A stretch of DNA of 64,000 nucleotides from Teratosphaeria epicoccoides (GCA_021401465.1 JADDMT010000052.1:1-64000), one strand, 5' to 3'. Shown: positions 31,676 to 43,603, counted from the stretch's first letter. The notes: a model not told the origin generated them from the letters alone. Made by a program: numbers and translations.

Positions 31676-31924
31676 GTCTGAATAATTGGATCCTGGGCAT
31701 CTTCAACTTTCGGAGGTGCTTCGAAACGCCGCAAGCATGACTCAGCGCTGCATCCCTGTTCCACCTGCTCAAGAAGCAGAGACTCGCTCTTGCATTCTGA
31801 CTATGGAACGACTGTTATTTCTCAGCATGGTCAGTTGTCTATTTCTTGGTTTTCTGACCTCCTTCTGCCTCTGCGGCAACCTGTCGATGTCTTGTCCGAT
31901 GCCTGACCGACCACGATGTCTATT

Positions 31925-32564
31925 CTACCTTACATACCAGCTTCTGACCGGATTCTTGTAGACGAACCATGCGGAAGGGCCCAGCGATTTGACAAACTGG
32001 AAGTTGGGACGACCAGTACAAGTAGTGGTGACGTCGCATCCTGAGAGCCTAGCATACTGGATCGCAAAACTACCAGTCGCCGTACTACCACCGTAAATCA
32101 AAATCGGATAGCCGGCCTTCTGGCCTGAGCCTGGAAGTGGCAGACGCAAGCTCTGATACAATCCTTGGCCCACATGTGAACTACCTGCACCCAGCAGCCT
32201 CCTCATCCGTGACACTGTCCGGGACCTTCATCCACAGGTCACCTTTGGCCAGGCAAAGTCCGCCGAATGCACCGTGTTCGCTATTGCTGCAAGAGACGCC
32301 ATGAGCAAATCCAACAATGCGGTCACCTTTCTTGAAGTCTTTGGTGACCTTTGAGCAAACTCCTCGACAACGCCGGAAAATCGCATCCAACGGTGTGACC
32401 CGGCACGACAAGGTAAACGATGTGTTTCAATCTATGGGATTCAATACCACTGCGCGTACTCTGACCAGGCAATATTCATCTAGCAATATGGGCACTGGGA
32501 CCTCCTGGATCTCGGCCTTTCCCTTCTCAGTGTTCTCAATCGCTTTCATGGTTTTGGGACTCAT
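31925..32564 (-). pseudogene. Broken medium-chain reductase (zinc-ADH-like)
   Basis: The frame starts at ATG 32564 (MSPKTMKAIENTEKGKAEIQ). It shows the GroES-like start of a quinone-oxidoreductase/trans-enoyl-reductase type MDR protein, NPID followed by TGA where Trp is usual. Further pieces appear in other frames: CDF, then KVTKDFKKGDRIVGFAHG, GAFGGLCLAKGDLWMKVPDS and, after a TAG and a frame change, the nucleotide-binding turn ILIYGGSTATGSFAIQYARLSG. It ends near FVYKNP without the second half of the Rossmann domain. At least two frameshifts, two in-frame stops and a 3' truncation make it a pseudogene. Such reductases often sit in secondary-metabolite clusters, but no cluster partner is nearby. 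Confidence 0.75.
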
Positions 32565-33324
32565 TGTGACTGTCAATGCGGTCTAGGTCGTTCCTTGTGA
32601 TTTCGACCTCGTCACTTGTGATGTTGCCTGCCATTAACGCATATGTCGACGCAACACCCGTGGTATATGCAGATTCATGCGATTGGCGCGCGACGCCCCT
32701 GGCATTGACTTACTGATGCGGTTCCACAAGTTGGCCCAAGTGGAGGCTTGAGGCTCAATACCTTCACCATACCTCAATACCTTCACCATACCTCATGCAA
32801 CACCTCCCCAGTTTACCATTCTGTTCGATCCGCCAATCCTCTCAGGATTCACAAGGACTCCAGGACCGGCCCCAAATCTATGTCAACATAATCGAGGATG
32901 TTGACTGCGCGTTACAGAGTGCGTGTCAGTATCTGAGGGCTGGTCTTGTCAGAATCTCTCTACATGGCAGCTGAGAGTGCCCTTTCCTTCGGACGTAGGG
33001 TCACACGATCGGACGGTAGGATGTGACGAAGCAGGCGAAGCGGCCCTCAGTGGTCGGCTCAATCATATTGAGGCCTGGTTGACCTACTATAGCCGGCATA
33101 GTATACTGGCTGTAGACTGCTATGCTTCTGAGATTCCTCGCATGCTCAAACTTCATACAGTCAAACTAGTATGACCAGAAAATTCCTGCTCGTGCCCACC
33201 TTCCTCGCAAAACCGGCGGTAAGTATCCTCATGCACCCTTCGACTACCTCCGTGACTTTGCTCTTAGAAATGCCGACACCCTATACCCCATAATCTCATA
33301 TACTCATGAAGCTGAAGCAAGGCC
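32565..33324. other. Intergenic region with a 19-bp tandem duplicate
   Basis: No gene is supported. CTCAATACCTTCACCATAC is present twice in tandem (32754-32791). The right end is the 3' flank of the RCR-type gene. Confidence 0.5.
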
Positions 33325-34021
33325 TCAAGCGTATGCGTTGTGACTAGGCGGGGGCCCCTGCGGAGGCTTGTACGTGTTCTGCGGCTGTTGCAGCTCGACG
33401 TTGTTGGAAGCACCGTAATAGTCTTGCGCAGCTCCATAAGCAGGCGGCGGGGCTTGGTATGCGTTGTTCGAGTTATTGTTGCCGTAGTACGGCTGGGCGC
33501 TGTAGTTCTCCTGCGGTGGCTGCTGCGTGTACTGTGCCGGCGCATGTCCTGGCGGCGTGCGTCCCAGCGACCAGCCCGTGCCTCTGTAGGGAGCGTATCC
33601 TAGCCTTCTCCTTCTGCGCGCGCTGATGCATCTGCGTTCGGTCAGTGACTGCTCGTGTGACCATATTGTATGAGATGCGGGAGTGTCGGCTGACTTACGA
33701 GAACAGGAAGAAGATGAGGAATGCTGCGACGATGATGACCGCTAGGAGGACCCATCGACCCCAGCGATCCCATGCTGAATTGCAGTAGCCGTCATTGTCG
33801 TAGTAGCATCTGTAGGAGCGCAAAACCAGATCTTTAGCCATGTATTCTGATATTTGGTGTGTGAATGTAGCTTCAACCAGAAGTGGTCAGAATACCAAGG
33901 AGATGTCTTGCGAAGGTCTCTCGGCGTATGGAGGTGGATACATAAATTGCGGAAGGTCATGAGAGTGGACTCACCCATCACCATAGTAGAGGTAGCGCGG
34001 GAGCAGCCTCGATGATTCCAT
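33325..34021 (-). CDS. RCR-type single-pass membrane protein
   Basis: Three exons (34021-33975, 33809-33699, 33631-33325) with introns of 165 and 67 nt give 154 aa. The product opens MESSRLLPRYLYYGDG, then CYYDNDGYCNSAWDRWGRW, one strong membrane helix VLLAVIIVAAFLIFFLFSC (about 36-54), a basic stop-transfer cluster ARRRRRLGYAPYRGTGW and a Pro/Gln/Tyr-rich cytosolic tail with PPPAYG- and PQNTYKPP-type motifs. This plan matches the fungal RCR family (regulators of chitin deposition and of plasma-membrane transporters that recruit ubiquitin ligase through PY motifs). The family call rests on architecture and remembered motifs. Phases agree at both splice sites. Confidence 0.75.
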
Positions 34022-35467
34022 GTCTGCAATCCGACTGGTGTGTCGTATGAGGAGGATTGTGTATTTGGTCTCCGGATAGGATTGTAAGGTATGCAACAGT
34101 GCACGTGGATGTGTTTGCAGGGTGATCAAAGCATGGATCATAGGAAGGCGGCGAATGCACAAGTGCTTAAGCTCCCCGATGACGCGGTGAGATTGCTTGC
34201 CCTGTGCTGCGCCTCTCATAATCCCAGCCTCAAACTACCTTTTTGTCCTCGGAGCGACGGAGCATCAGCAGGCCGCCAGTGAGTGGCGCGCGCATTGTTA
34301 GCCTTGCTCGTCCATCCCATGAGCCACTTTGCACTCTTGATTCACGGCCATGCCAACATTTGTCAGGGACTACCATGAAGTGCCCTCGATCTCGCAACAA
34401 GTTATTTACAGGCAAGTTCGGTACGCAAAGCTGCTCCCCGCAAAGCTCCATGGTCGGTACGGATCGGATGAACATCCCACCATCATTTTGTAGATACCCA
34501 ACCACCCGAACCACCGGTCATCATTCCAAGGACGTCGGCTGCTGTGAGAGCTGACATGTGTCACAGTGCCTGATGCGAAAGGTGACTGATATGAGATTTG
34601 AGCGACGAGAGGCTTATCGACCGCGCGTTGACACTGATGATTCCAAATCGAACGACAATACGTCAGAACAATGGGCAATCAATATTTTGATAGGAGGTAG
34701 ACTTTAAGGGCTGTCGAATACAAGGGCACTATGCACCTCCATATCAAGACTTCTCGGTACAAGCGGCGTCACGCCGAATACCTTGCACGCCTTACCCCGG
34801 TTGGCGCCGTCTGATGTATGCGTTGGCAAACAGGAGCTTTGACGCGCTTTCCTTCGTTTTCCAAGAGCATTTCTGTCTTCTGTTCCTGTACTTCCCGTCG
34901 TCTGTAGCAGCATCTACACCTCGCACTCTGCTCCATGGAGTTGCCGAACAATCTTACGCGTGTTTTGGTGGCTTGGCCATCCCTGCAATTGGTCTGGCAG
35001 CTTGACAGGGGGCGCATAAACGTATTTAACGCGACGCGTGTGGGCGAGATGAGAGAAAAGTCACGATTTGTCTGTAAGAAAATGCGATCGATGCGAGCAA
35101 AGCCGAGGGGATATCATACCATCGCCTCACTGCCACCAAAAGCTACCGGCGATGGCAACACTGAGCACGCCTGCCCATCAGAAAGAAATCAAAATCGAGA
35201 CTATGACGCGAATGCTGTCCCATCCACTGCCAATGACACCACAACAAAACACAAATGAGATCCCATGGAGTCGGTCTTTTTCTAGCCATCGCTGGCACGC
35301 AGGCGTCGCAACTGCCGTCTCGACCACCAGTCTATGCATGGAACGCTCAGATCAACTGACTGTCCAGATTTTGTTCACGCGGCCGTTGCTCATACATCTT
35401 CATAGCTCTGGAGGGTCATGAACAATCGTTTCCAGAGCTCGTCTCATCTTGGACCAGCCATTGCCGC
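34022..35467. other. Intergenic region, 1.4 kb, no gene seen
   Basis: This is the upstream region of the RCR-type gene and the 3' flank of ARL8. I found no frame with motif or splice support on either strand and no tRNA-like fold. Confidence 0.5.
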
Positions 35468-36463
35468 CTACTTCTGAGCTCGAGCGATGAGCCATTGCAG
35501 GACGGCGTCCAGGTTCGTCTCCTCTTTGGCACTGATTCCGTAACAGCTTACCTCGCGATGGGTCACTGCCTTCAGGTTGAGGGCGTCGATCAAATCATCG
35601 ACGCTAGCGTGGCCCTGGAGATCGGACTTGTTACCAAGGACCAGTAAGGGTATCCCTTCCATGGCTGGCTTCTCCAGTAGGATATGCAGTTCCTCCTTTG
35701 CAACCGGAAGGGCCTCCTTGTCGGCGGAGTCAACGATGAAACTGTTCTCACATCAGTGAAACCATTGCGACGTCCTCACAGCCCGACATACACTATGGCA
35801 TTCACTCCTCGACAATACCTCTCCCACATGGACCGGAACCGTGGTTGGCCTCCGAGATCCCAGCTGCGCCTCGTTAGCCGACAATTACAGAAAGCATCAC
35901 ATCCAGCTTGAGCGCGAGAGCTGGAGCTTGAGCCACATCCTGCATGGACTCACCACTTGAGTGTGACATGGCCCTTGGTGACCCGTTTCATGTTGAAGCC
36001 GACCGTGGGTATGGAGCTGCAAAGAGCGTCAACCGATATTTTGCGACATCAGAACACACGCACTAGTCATGGCTGTGGTCGTTACACATACTCGATCGTA
36101 AATTCGCCTCCCTTGAACACAACATCAGCCTGAAACATAGAAGAGGACGCCTCTACCCGATATGTCCGAACACTCACCGCCAGTACTCGCAACAGCGATG
36201 TCTTGCCAGCATTCTGGAGACCAATCATGGTGATGTCCATCTCCGTCGCCCTGCAACACGATTGTCATCAGCACAGGTCTCTGAGGCCACAGTCGTCGCC
36301 GCGCATCTTCACTACGATCTTCGACATTGGTCATGAAAGTCAGATGCTTCAGCCTCACTCTGCATCTCGCTGTCTACCTCAACGTATCCGAAGCAAGACG
36401 CTGGCAGGATGCGTACCAGAACAGGCTGAGCAGCCAATCATAAATGCGTTTGAATATTCCCAT
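35468..36463 (-). CDS. ARL8: Arf-like small GTPase Arl8
   Basis: Six small exons (36463-36417, 36250-36178, 36111-36092, 36016-35954, 35863-35792, 35741-35468) give 182 aa with all phases consistent. Arl8 sits on lysosome/vacuole membranes and controls their transport. Visible in order: N-terminal amphipathic helix MGIFKRIYDWLLSLFW, P-loop GLQNAGKTSLLRVLAGG, switch I SIPTVGFNMK, interswitch and WDLGGQPRFRSMWERYC, NKSD, and CYGISAK. There is no Gly2-myristoylation-type second residue followed by a normal Arf start beyond MG, and Arl8 is known to use N-acetylation instead. The third exon is only 20 nt, and an alternative acceptor 18 nt upstream (36129) would add six residues (ADVVFK) in frame before GGEFT. 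Confidence 0.92.
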
Positions 36464-37336
36464 CGTCGCCTTGATGTCAGTGTACGTCGGCGCAGGATGC
36501 GAGGGAGCGGAGCGTCGACTGGCGCCCGGCGTGACCCAAAGAATTCCAGAGCCAGGCTAAAAGGCAAAGGAGGCTCCGGAAAGGGCTTGTGAGATCAAAT
36601 CAAGGGTTCCTTGGCCGGCAAATGGATAGAAAGGTGTCTGCTTGATGGAGCGGATCGATCGCCGTGCGTCTGGTGCTTGCCGGCGCCGGTCTGAGTAGCT
36701 CGCTCGTAGGTAGAAAGCTTGAAGCTGCCGATTCCGTACGGTCTTCAGTCTACGCAGAACCCCCGGCCGCTGTTCCAAATTGTTCGTCGGTGAGCTTGAG
36801 TTCTTCCGTGCAGCCTTGTGAATTGTCTGTGCCGACGCGGGGATCAAGACGAAAAGTCCTTGCAAAGTATATGTACGAAATAGATCTGCGGCGCGAAAAG
36901 GAACTCGGGAGACTATCGATGCGGCATGTGATCTGAGAGATTGCAGCAGGAGGTGGAGGCGATACTGGAGTGAGCCAGGCAGCACGAGCTGCTCCCGATG
37001 ACACTGCGAGCTGCAGCTTTGCCGAATTGTGTGTTGCGCCGTCCGTTCTCGTCTCTTCGCAACTGGAAGATCTCACACGCATGTGCCCCGCGCTACCCGC
37101 ATCGCCTGGTAGCGCTAGTGGGACGGACCGCGCCTCTTAGCCGACAGAGCTCCGTCTCGGAGTCTGAACTTTTTGTCGAGGATGTTTTGGCTTGAGATAC
37201 GGGCGTTGCGTGCTGTGCATTGTTGAGACACAACAACACGCCAGGTGCGCGGGTGTCTGTCGCATGTCTGCAATGTCATATACAACATAGACAAATACCG
37301 TTCCCAGCCGTCATCAATTGCTTGCTCACAGCCATA
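36464..37336. promoter_or_regulatory. Divergent region, ARL8 / RPA135
   Basis: This 873-bp stretch lies between two divergent start codons and must hold both promoters. No gene, TATA box or striking repeat is seen. The frame of RPA135 stays open upstream to about 37220 but has no ATG before 37337. Confidence 0.5.
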
Positions 37337-40300
37337 ATGGCACCCTCGAGAGCAAACGGCGTTGCGCCAGCGCACAAGAAATGGACGACCGAGTACGATA
37401 CACGGAGACGGCATAAGCTATTCAGAGATCCGCCGAAAGGCACGACACCATATCCAGCGCTTGCAGAAGCCATCAGACCACACGTTGACTCCTGGAATGA
37501 GATATTCAAAGAAAATGGTCAGATACAGCATGCGCTCAAAGACATTGGGACCAAGACGTTCTTGGATGGAAGTCCAGGCATAGACAGCGATGAGCCTCGA
37601 AACCGGCTACAGGTGCGGCTGACTCAGGTGTTCATGGAAAAGAGCCTTCTGCCTCCGTCCAACAAGCTCGAGGGCAAGAGGGAGATATATCCGGTGGAGT
37701 GCAGAGAACGGCATGTGACATACCGCGGTCGCTTTCGAGGGCGGCTAGAATACCGAGTGAACGATGACGATTGGAAAGAGTCGGTGCGAGAGTTTGGCTA
37801 CGTTCCAATCATGCTGCGGTCAAATCGATGCCACCTTGAAGGTGCGTCTCCTAAAGAACTGGTCGATCGGAGAGAAGAGACAGAAGAGCTGGGTGGCTAT
37901 TTCATCGTCAACGGCATAGAGAAGCTGATACGAATGTTGATTGTCAATCGGAGAAACTTTCCAATGGCCATCATTCGACCCTCGTTCGTGAATCGAGGAT
38001 CGACATACACCAAGTTCGGCATGCAGATACGATCGGTGCGGCCAGATCAGACGTCACAGACAAACGTGCTGCATTACCTGAATGATGGCAATGTGACCTT
38101 CAGATTCTCATGGCGCAAGAACGAGTACCTGGTGCCGGTCCTGATGGTCCTGAAGGCTCTTTTGGAGACGAACGATCGCGAGTTGTACGAAGGCATCATC
38201 GGGCCTGGCGGGAGTAAAGGAATTGAGACGAAGCAATTCGTCATCGATCGCGTCGAACTCCTGTTGCGGACGTATAAGGCGTACAAGTTTCACAGCAAGT
38301 TGCAGACGCGAGCATTTCTTGGAGAGCGCTTCAGAGTGGTTCTAGGCGTACCAGAGGACATGACCGACTACGACGCAGGCACTGAATTCTTGCGCAAAAT
38401 CGTGCTTCCGCATTTGGGCGCATACGCTGTCACTGAAGTCGACGATGCCGACAAATTCAGGATGCTGCTCTTCATGATTCGAAAGCTTTATGCTCTGGTC
38501 GAAGGCGAATGTGGTGTCGACAACCCCGACGCAGTCTCTAGTCAGGAGATTCTGTTGCCCGGCTTCCTGTACGGTATGATCATCAAAGAACAAATCGAAG
38601 AATGGCTCGGTTCGATTGGCCTCAGCCTGCGCGACTGGAGTCGACATAACAACAACAAAAGATTCAATAGCAGGGATTTCGAACGAGAGTTCCTTTCAAA
38701 GATCGTACGCAAAACCAACGAGAATCTTGGCCAAAAGCTGGACTATTTCCTCTCAACTGGTAACCTGGTGAGTCCAAGTGGGCTTGACTTGCAACAAGTC
38801 TCTGGATTCACGGTCGTTGCCGAGAAAATCAATTTCTACCGCTTCATCAGTCATTTTCGCATGGTGCACAGAGGCAGCTTTTTCGCGCAGCTCAAGACAA
38901 CAACAGTCCGGAAGCTGCTACCGGAAAGCTGGGGGTTTTTATGTCCAGTGCACACGCCTGATGGCTCGCCGTGCGGTTTGCTCAACCACATGGCACACAA
39001 ATGTAATGTTGCGATAGAAGCAGGAGACGTCTCCAACATTCCGCATTTAATATCCCAGCTTGGTGCTGTAAGTTCAGCAGCGGCAGAGCTCAAAGAAAGT
39101 GTGTGCGTGCAGCTGGATGGCAAAATACTCGGCTTCTGCACTCCTAAGCAGGCTCAGGTCATTGGAGACACCCTACGGTATTGGAAGGTAGGAGGCACAC
39201 ATAACGTGCCGCTCGAACTTGAGGTTGGCTACATCCCAGAGTCGAATGGGGGTCAATACCCTGGTGTGTACATGTTCTCGAATCCAGCTCGGATGATCCG
39301 GCCTGTGAAGTATTTGCCACTGGAAAAGACCGACTTCGTTGGATCTTTTGAGCAGCCATTCATGTCAATCGCCTGTACAGAGCCTGAAATTGCCTCTGGA
39401 GACTCGACGCATGTCGAGTACGCGCCTACCAACATTCTCTCAATCGTGGCCAACCAGACGCCGTTCTCGGACTTCAATCAGTCACCTCGTAACATGTGAG
39501 CGAAACAAGACATAGGCGATCCTCTTTCTGAACATTGCTGACACTTGCATCAGGTACCAATGTCAGATGGGTAAACAAACCATGGGCACACCTGGAACTG
39601 CTCTCAAATACCGGACAGACAACAAGAGCTATCGACTGCAGACTGGTCAGACACCCGTGGTCCGTCCACCTCTGTACAACGAATACGGCCTGGACAACTT
39701 TCCGAACGGCACAAATGCTATTGTTGCTGTGATATCATATACCGGCTACGACATGGACGACGCCATGATTCTGAATAAATCCGCGCACGAAAGAGGTTTT
39801 GGCTACGGCACAATCTATAAAACAAAGGTCATCGACTTAGCAGATGACAAGCAGAACAAAGGGCACGCCGCCACACAGATGTTCGGCTTTCCGCCAAGCG
39901 CTATCAGAAAGTCACATTGGCAGAACACTCTGGAGGACGATGGTTTTGCCGCCATTGGCATGAAACTGAAAGAGGGCGACGCCATCGCAGCTTCATACAC
40001 CGTCACCAAGGATTCTCTCACTGGCGAATATGTCAATCGCGATGGCATCACTCACGTCCACAAATACAAAGACGCTGAAGAGGCCTACGTTGAGGAGATC
40101 AAGCTCATAGGTAACGAGAACGGCAGCGGCGAGCCCTGTCAGGCTATCAGTGTCCGCCTTCGAATCCCGCGTTCACCAGTCATTGGAGACAAGTTCTCTT
40201 CCCGCCACGGACAAAAAGGTGTCTGTTCGCAAAAGTGGCCCGCGATCAACATGCCGTTCACAGAGGGCGGCATGCAACCCGATATCATCATCAATCCTCA

Positions 40301-41033
40301 CGCTTTCCCGTCGCGTATGACGATTGGAATGTTTGTCGAGTCATTGGCCGGCAAGTCCGGTACTCTGCATGGTCTGGCTCAAGACTCCACGCCATTTAAA
40401 TTCAAGGATAAGGAAGGTGAGACGGCTGTTGAATACTTCGGCCATCAATTGAAGGCAGCCGGGTACAACTACCATGGCAATGAACCCATGTACTCAGGCA
40501 TCACTGGTGAAGAGCTGGCTGCAGATATTTACATCGGCGTAGTCTACTATCAGAGGCTCAGGCACATGGTAAACGACAAGTTCCAGGTGCGAACCACCGG
40601 TCCGGTCACCCCGCTCACAGGCCAGCCGATCAAGGGCAGGGCAAAGGGCGGTGGTATCCGTGTAGGAGAGATGGAGCGTGACGCCCTGCTTGCCCATGGG
40701 ACGGCTTTCCTGCTCCAGGACCGATTGCTGAACTGCAGTGACTACACCAAAGCATGGATTTGCAAGGCTTGCGGTAGCTTCCTGTCTACACAACCAAGCA
40801 TGGGTGCTTACAGCAAGCGAAGATTCGGTGAAGGAGGGCGGGTGCGATGTAAGAGGTGTTCACGACGAGCCATGAGTTCTGATCCGAAGTCGGAATGCTG
40901 GGAGGATAAGAAGGGTGATAAGTGGTTCGGTGGAGATGATGTCACGGTTGTGGCTGTGCCGGGTGTTTTGAGGTATCTCGATGTGGAGTTGGCTGCTATG
41001 GGTATCCGGATGAAGTTCAAGATCAATCCATAG
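37337..41033 (+). CDS. RPA135: RNA polymerase I second-largest subunit A135
   Basis: Exons 37337-39495 and 39554-41033 around a 58-nt intron (GTGAGC donor, TGCTGAC branch, CATCAG acceptor) give 1,212 aa. With A190 it forms the Pol I active centre. Seen in order: protrusion and lobe domains (GGYFIVNGIEKLIRMLIVNR), fork (PESWGFLCPVHTPDGSPCGL), hybrid-binding region with SYTGYDMDDAMILNKSAHER and GDKFSSRHGQKGVCSQKWP, the anchor INPHAFPSRMTIGMFVESLA, and a C-terminal zinc ribbon (CKACGSFL, then CKRCSRR) near residues 1120-1155. GQKGVCSQ together with FSWRKNEYLVPVLMVLKAL fits A135 rather than RPB2 or C128. If the intron is kept, the reading stops immediately (ATG TGA). The start MAPSRANG follows the family. 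Confidence 0.95.
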
Positions 41034-41437
41034 GGTCGAAACATCAGCGATGAGGTGCATAGGTGAAAAGGCGTTTGAGGGATGATGGCGATGGCATAGC
41101 GTGGCGGTGTCACGTGATATTTGCGGTTACGATTGTACAGTATGTATAGATGCGTGTGAAGGACGAAGCAGTCGTACTCATTTTAGCGACCATGTAGCGA
41201 ATGAACTTCAGCCCGATTATTGTAACAGACGTGTGTCTCAGTCACGGTCAAAGCTCGCCATCGACATATGTAGCTGTCCGCTGCCACACAACACCTCGCA
41301 CAACCCTATCAGTCTTCGGTGCTTTCTTCGAACCAGTCCCACGACAGGCCAACAATCAACTCCGAACTACCAGGGTGTCCCACTTCAGACCAACCTGCGC
41401 GAGTGCACTGCCCCACAACAGCCAGAGAGTCAGCGAT
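41034..41437. other. Intergenic region
   Basis: This is the 3' flank of RPA135 and the upstream region of an uncertain gene. The downstream frame is open back to about 41201, but no ATG with better support precedes 41438. Nothing else is seen. Confidence 0.4.
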
Positions 41438-42345
41438 ATGGCCGGACTTCGCGAGCAGATCAAAGGCAAACATCTATCTCCCTTGACCCTCCAGAAAGTA
41501 CTGCACCATACTGACAAGTCTCCAGCAAATGTTGCCTGCATGAGCTTCCCCTCCTTAACCAAGCCACAGCTCGTAAACTCCAAGCCCAGAGACGATGCCA
41601 AGTTCACCGCCTGGATCCTTGACGATGACAGGAAGCCCAGCATGCGTGGGCTCCATTGCGTAACTCCTGGAGAAGCGCTTAGGTCTCTGTTGCAAGTTAC
41701 GGCGGAGCTGGTCGCCGAGGAGCTTTTCCATGAATTTTCCGCATTCGAGGGGCATGACGTCGATCAATTTTCTGTGCGCATCGTCGATGGCGGTGGGGGC
41801 GGTCATCAGACTCGGGGACCTGGTGATGCATTTCACCAGCATGGCTGGACGACGAGCGGCTCGACGTCAGCGGACGACCGAGAGTGCGACGGAGGTATTA
41901 CGGACCGCTTTACTGTGCGACGCCAGCAGCGCAACGTACCTGCCGCGTCAAACCCCGAGGCCGACGAAGGTCGGGGAGCTACGGCAGAGCATTTACGCGA
42001 CACTGCAGATGCGGCTCTGAGTGACAGGGGTTCTGCCAGCGACAGCACTGGGCCAGCAACGACGACGGGGCAGCCGCGCCAAGCCGAGATGCAGCCCTGC
42101 CGCCGTCACCCGCGCTCTCCGCCGTAGGCACCACCCCGACGCTGCAGACTCCTGCTCGCGCTTCGAGTCGCGCGGCCCAGAGCAGTCCGCTTCACAGTCT
42201 GTTCGACCGCAGGAAGAAGGCTCATGGAGACGGGATCGGCAGCTCGAGAAGTTTCCGCAGTGACAGCGGGCACATCTACGTGACGGCCGCTCAGGAATCT
42301 TGCGGCCTGGCTCCCACGAGTCCGGTGAGATGGCTGGCGGGTTGA
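41438..42345 (+). CDS. Hypothetical protein, uncertain two-exon model
   Basis: Exon 1 (41438-41935) opens MAGLREQIKGKHLSPLTLQK and holds a plausible helical segment EALRSLLQVTAELVAEELFH, then a Gly/Ser/Asp-rich stretch. Exon 2 (42040-42345) reads a coding-like tail, SSPLHSLFDRRKKAHGDGIG, then GHIYVTAAQESCGLAPTSP. They join in phase across a 104-nt intron (GTACCT donor, TTCTGCCAG acceptor), giving 267 aa. Without splicing, exon 1 runs on to 42127 and the tail is lost. A competing frame (41730-42020) and a minus-strand frame (41842-41555) are also open here, so neither the structure nor the strand is certain. I do not recognise the family. Confidence 0.35.
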
Positions 42346-43066
42346 GAACGGGATGCTTGAGTCGCTCCCCGAGGGTTTGGGGGCGTGTTATATACAAGGA
42401 TGCTTTTGTCGACCAGTCACGCTGCGACGTCGCGGCGGTGGGCCGTGACAACTTGTTACTCCACGTATCATACCGTTCGTCACTTGTCAGTCATTGCACC
42501 GAGATGTCTCTCTTTTCAACTGATCCATCAGTCCGTGTCCATTCACCAATCGAACATACATATCAGTTCGCCGGGCTGGTACTCACGTCGTTCAGCCGTA
42601 TCCAATTGTCCATCATGCATATCGTAATCTTGGTCCAATCCGCCAGCCTATTGGTTACTCGCATCGATTCGTTGGTGAGTCATGTCAGTCTGTTGGTCAG
42701 CCATGGTCATTTGTTCACCGACGGTATCAATATGTCGGCATGCTCTATTAGTCTCGCGGGTCAAAATAAGAAAACATCAATTGTATCGGTCTATCGCGCA
42801 TACGGCTATCTATCATTCGCTCGAGTGAACAAAGGTCAATCCATACCATAGATCAGCGCGGTGAATGATTGACGGGGACTCCTAAACGCCAGCCCCTATG
42901 TGACGGCTGGCTTCTCCGAGACACCAAACTGGCGGATCATCTTGTCTGCCCCAAGACAAGCTCGGTCCAACCCCATAACATGAGCTCCATTGTTGAATCA
43001 TCTTCCCGGGTTGACACTTGGTGGGCACGCCTTCATGCCGAATTGCAATTGTCCCGGCGCCTCCCA
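42346..43066. other. Intergenic, low-complexity
   Basis: Part of this stretch (about 42480-42800) is a loose quasi-repeat rich in short TCAGT, TTGGT and CAGTC words. A 183-codon open stretch crosses it, but it starts inside the preceding tail, has no motif and poor composition, so I do not call it a gene. Confidence 0.4.
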
Positions 43067-43603
43067 TCACAATTTCGCCTCATCACGCAGCACTTCTCTT
43101 AGAAGCGTCAAAGCTTCCACTGCAAATCTGACCATATTGCCTATTCTGTCCGGACCGAGCTCGGTGTTCAACTCCTTCGTGAACGTGCCCTTCTCGCAGT
43201 CAACGGCCAAAGCAACATAACCCGGCTTCCGATTCGGCGTATTGCCACCCGTCGGACCTGCCGTGCCCGACTCCGCGAGTGTATACGTGCTTTCCAGATC
43301 CTTTCTCACATGCTTCGCAAGCCCAGTCACAATGTCCGTGGTTGGGCCCTTGTAATTCGCGATCGTCTCTTGGCTCCAACCGGCGTAGGCAATGCGGGAG
43401 GGCAGCGTATAGAGCGTCAGGCCACCCTTATAGATACCCGAAGCACCTGGTGTGCTCAGGAGGGAACTGCTGATCAGACCACCAGCAGCTGTCTCCGCGA
43501 CAGACACTGTTTCTTTCCGGTCTTTGAGGAGCGTGGTGACCTCGTGTAGGATCTGACGGATCTCAACTGGCGGGAAGCCGGCGGCTGAGCTGGAGGACGC
43601 CAT
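43067..43603 (-). CDS. CinA C-terminal-type amidase
   Basis: A single exon of 178 aa from ATG 43603 (MASSSSAAGFPPVE). The CinA C-terminal domain is complete: SVAETAAGGLISSSLLSTPGASG, YKGGLTLYTLPSRIAYAGWS, then AKHVRKDL, LAESGTAGPTGG and KPGYVALAV. In bacteria this domain hydrolyses nicotinamide mononucleotide (PncC activity) in pyridine-nucleotide recycling; the fungal role is inferred. The frame is open upstream to an ATG at 43954, which would add 117 residues of low-quality basic sequence. I prefer the start at 43603, but the longer form could be a targeting extension. Divergent from the PrpF pseudogene. Confidence 0.8.
   Translation of the reverse strand: MASSSSAAGFPPVEIRQILHEVTTLLKDRKETVSVAETAAGGLISSSLLSTPGASGIYKGGLTLYTLPSRIAYAGWSQETIANYKGPTTDIVTGLAKHVRKDLESTYTLAESGTAGPTGGNTPNRKPGYVALAVDCEKGTFTKELNTELGPDRIGNMVRFAVEALTLLREVLRDEAKL

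Noticed and set aside
31925..32564. Naming the broken reductase as a toxin-cluster gene
   Set aside because: Similarity is only to the broad medium-chain reductase family; no synthase or cluster partner is nearby.
42300..42851. 183-codon plus-strand frame
   Set aside because: It begins inside the tail of the preceding model and crosses a low-complexity quasi-repeat; no motif or splice support.
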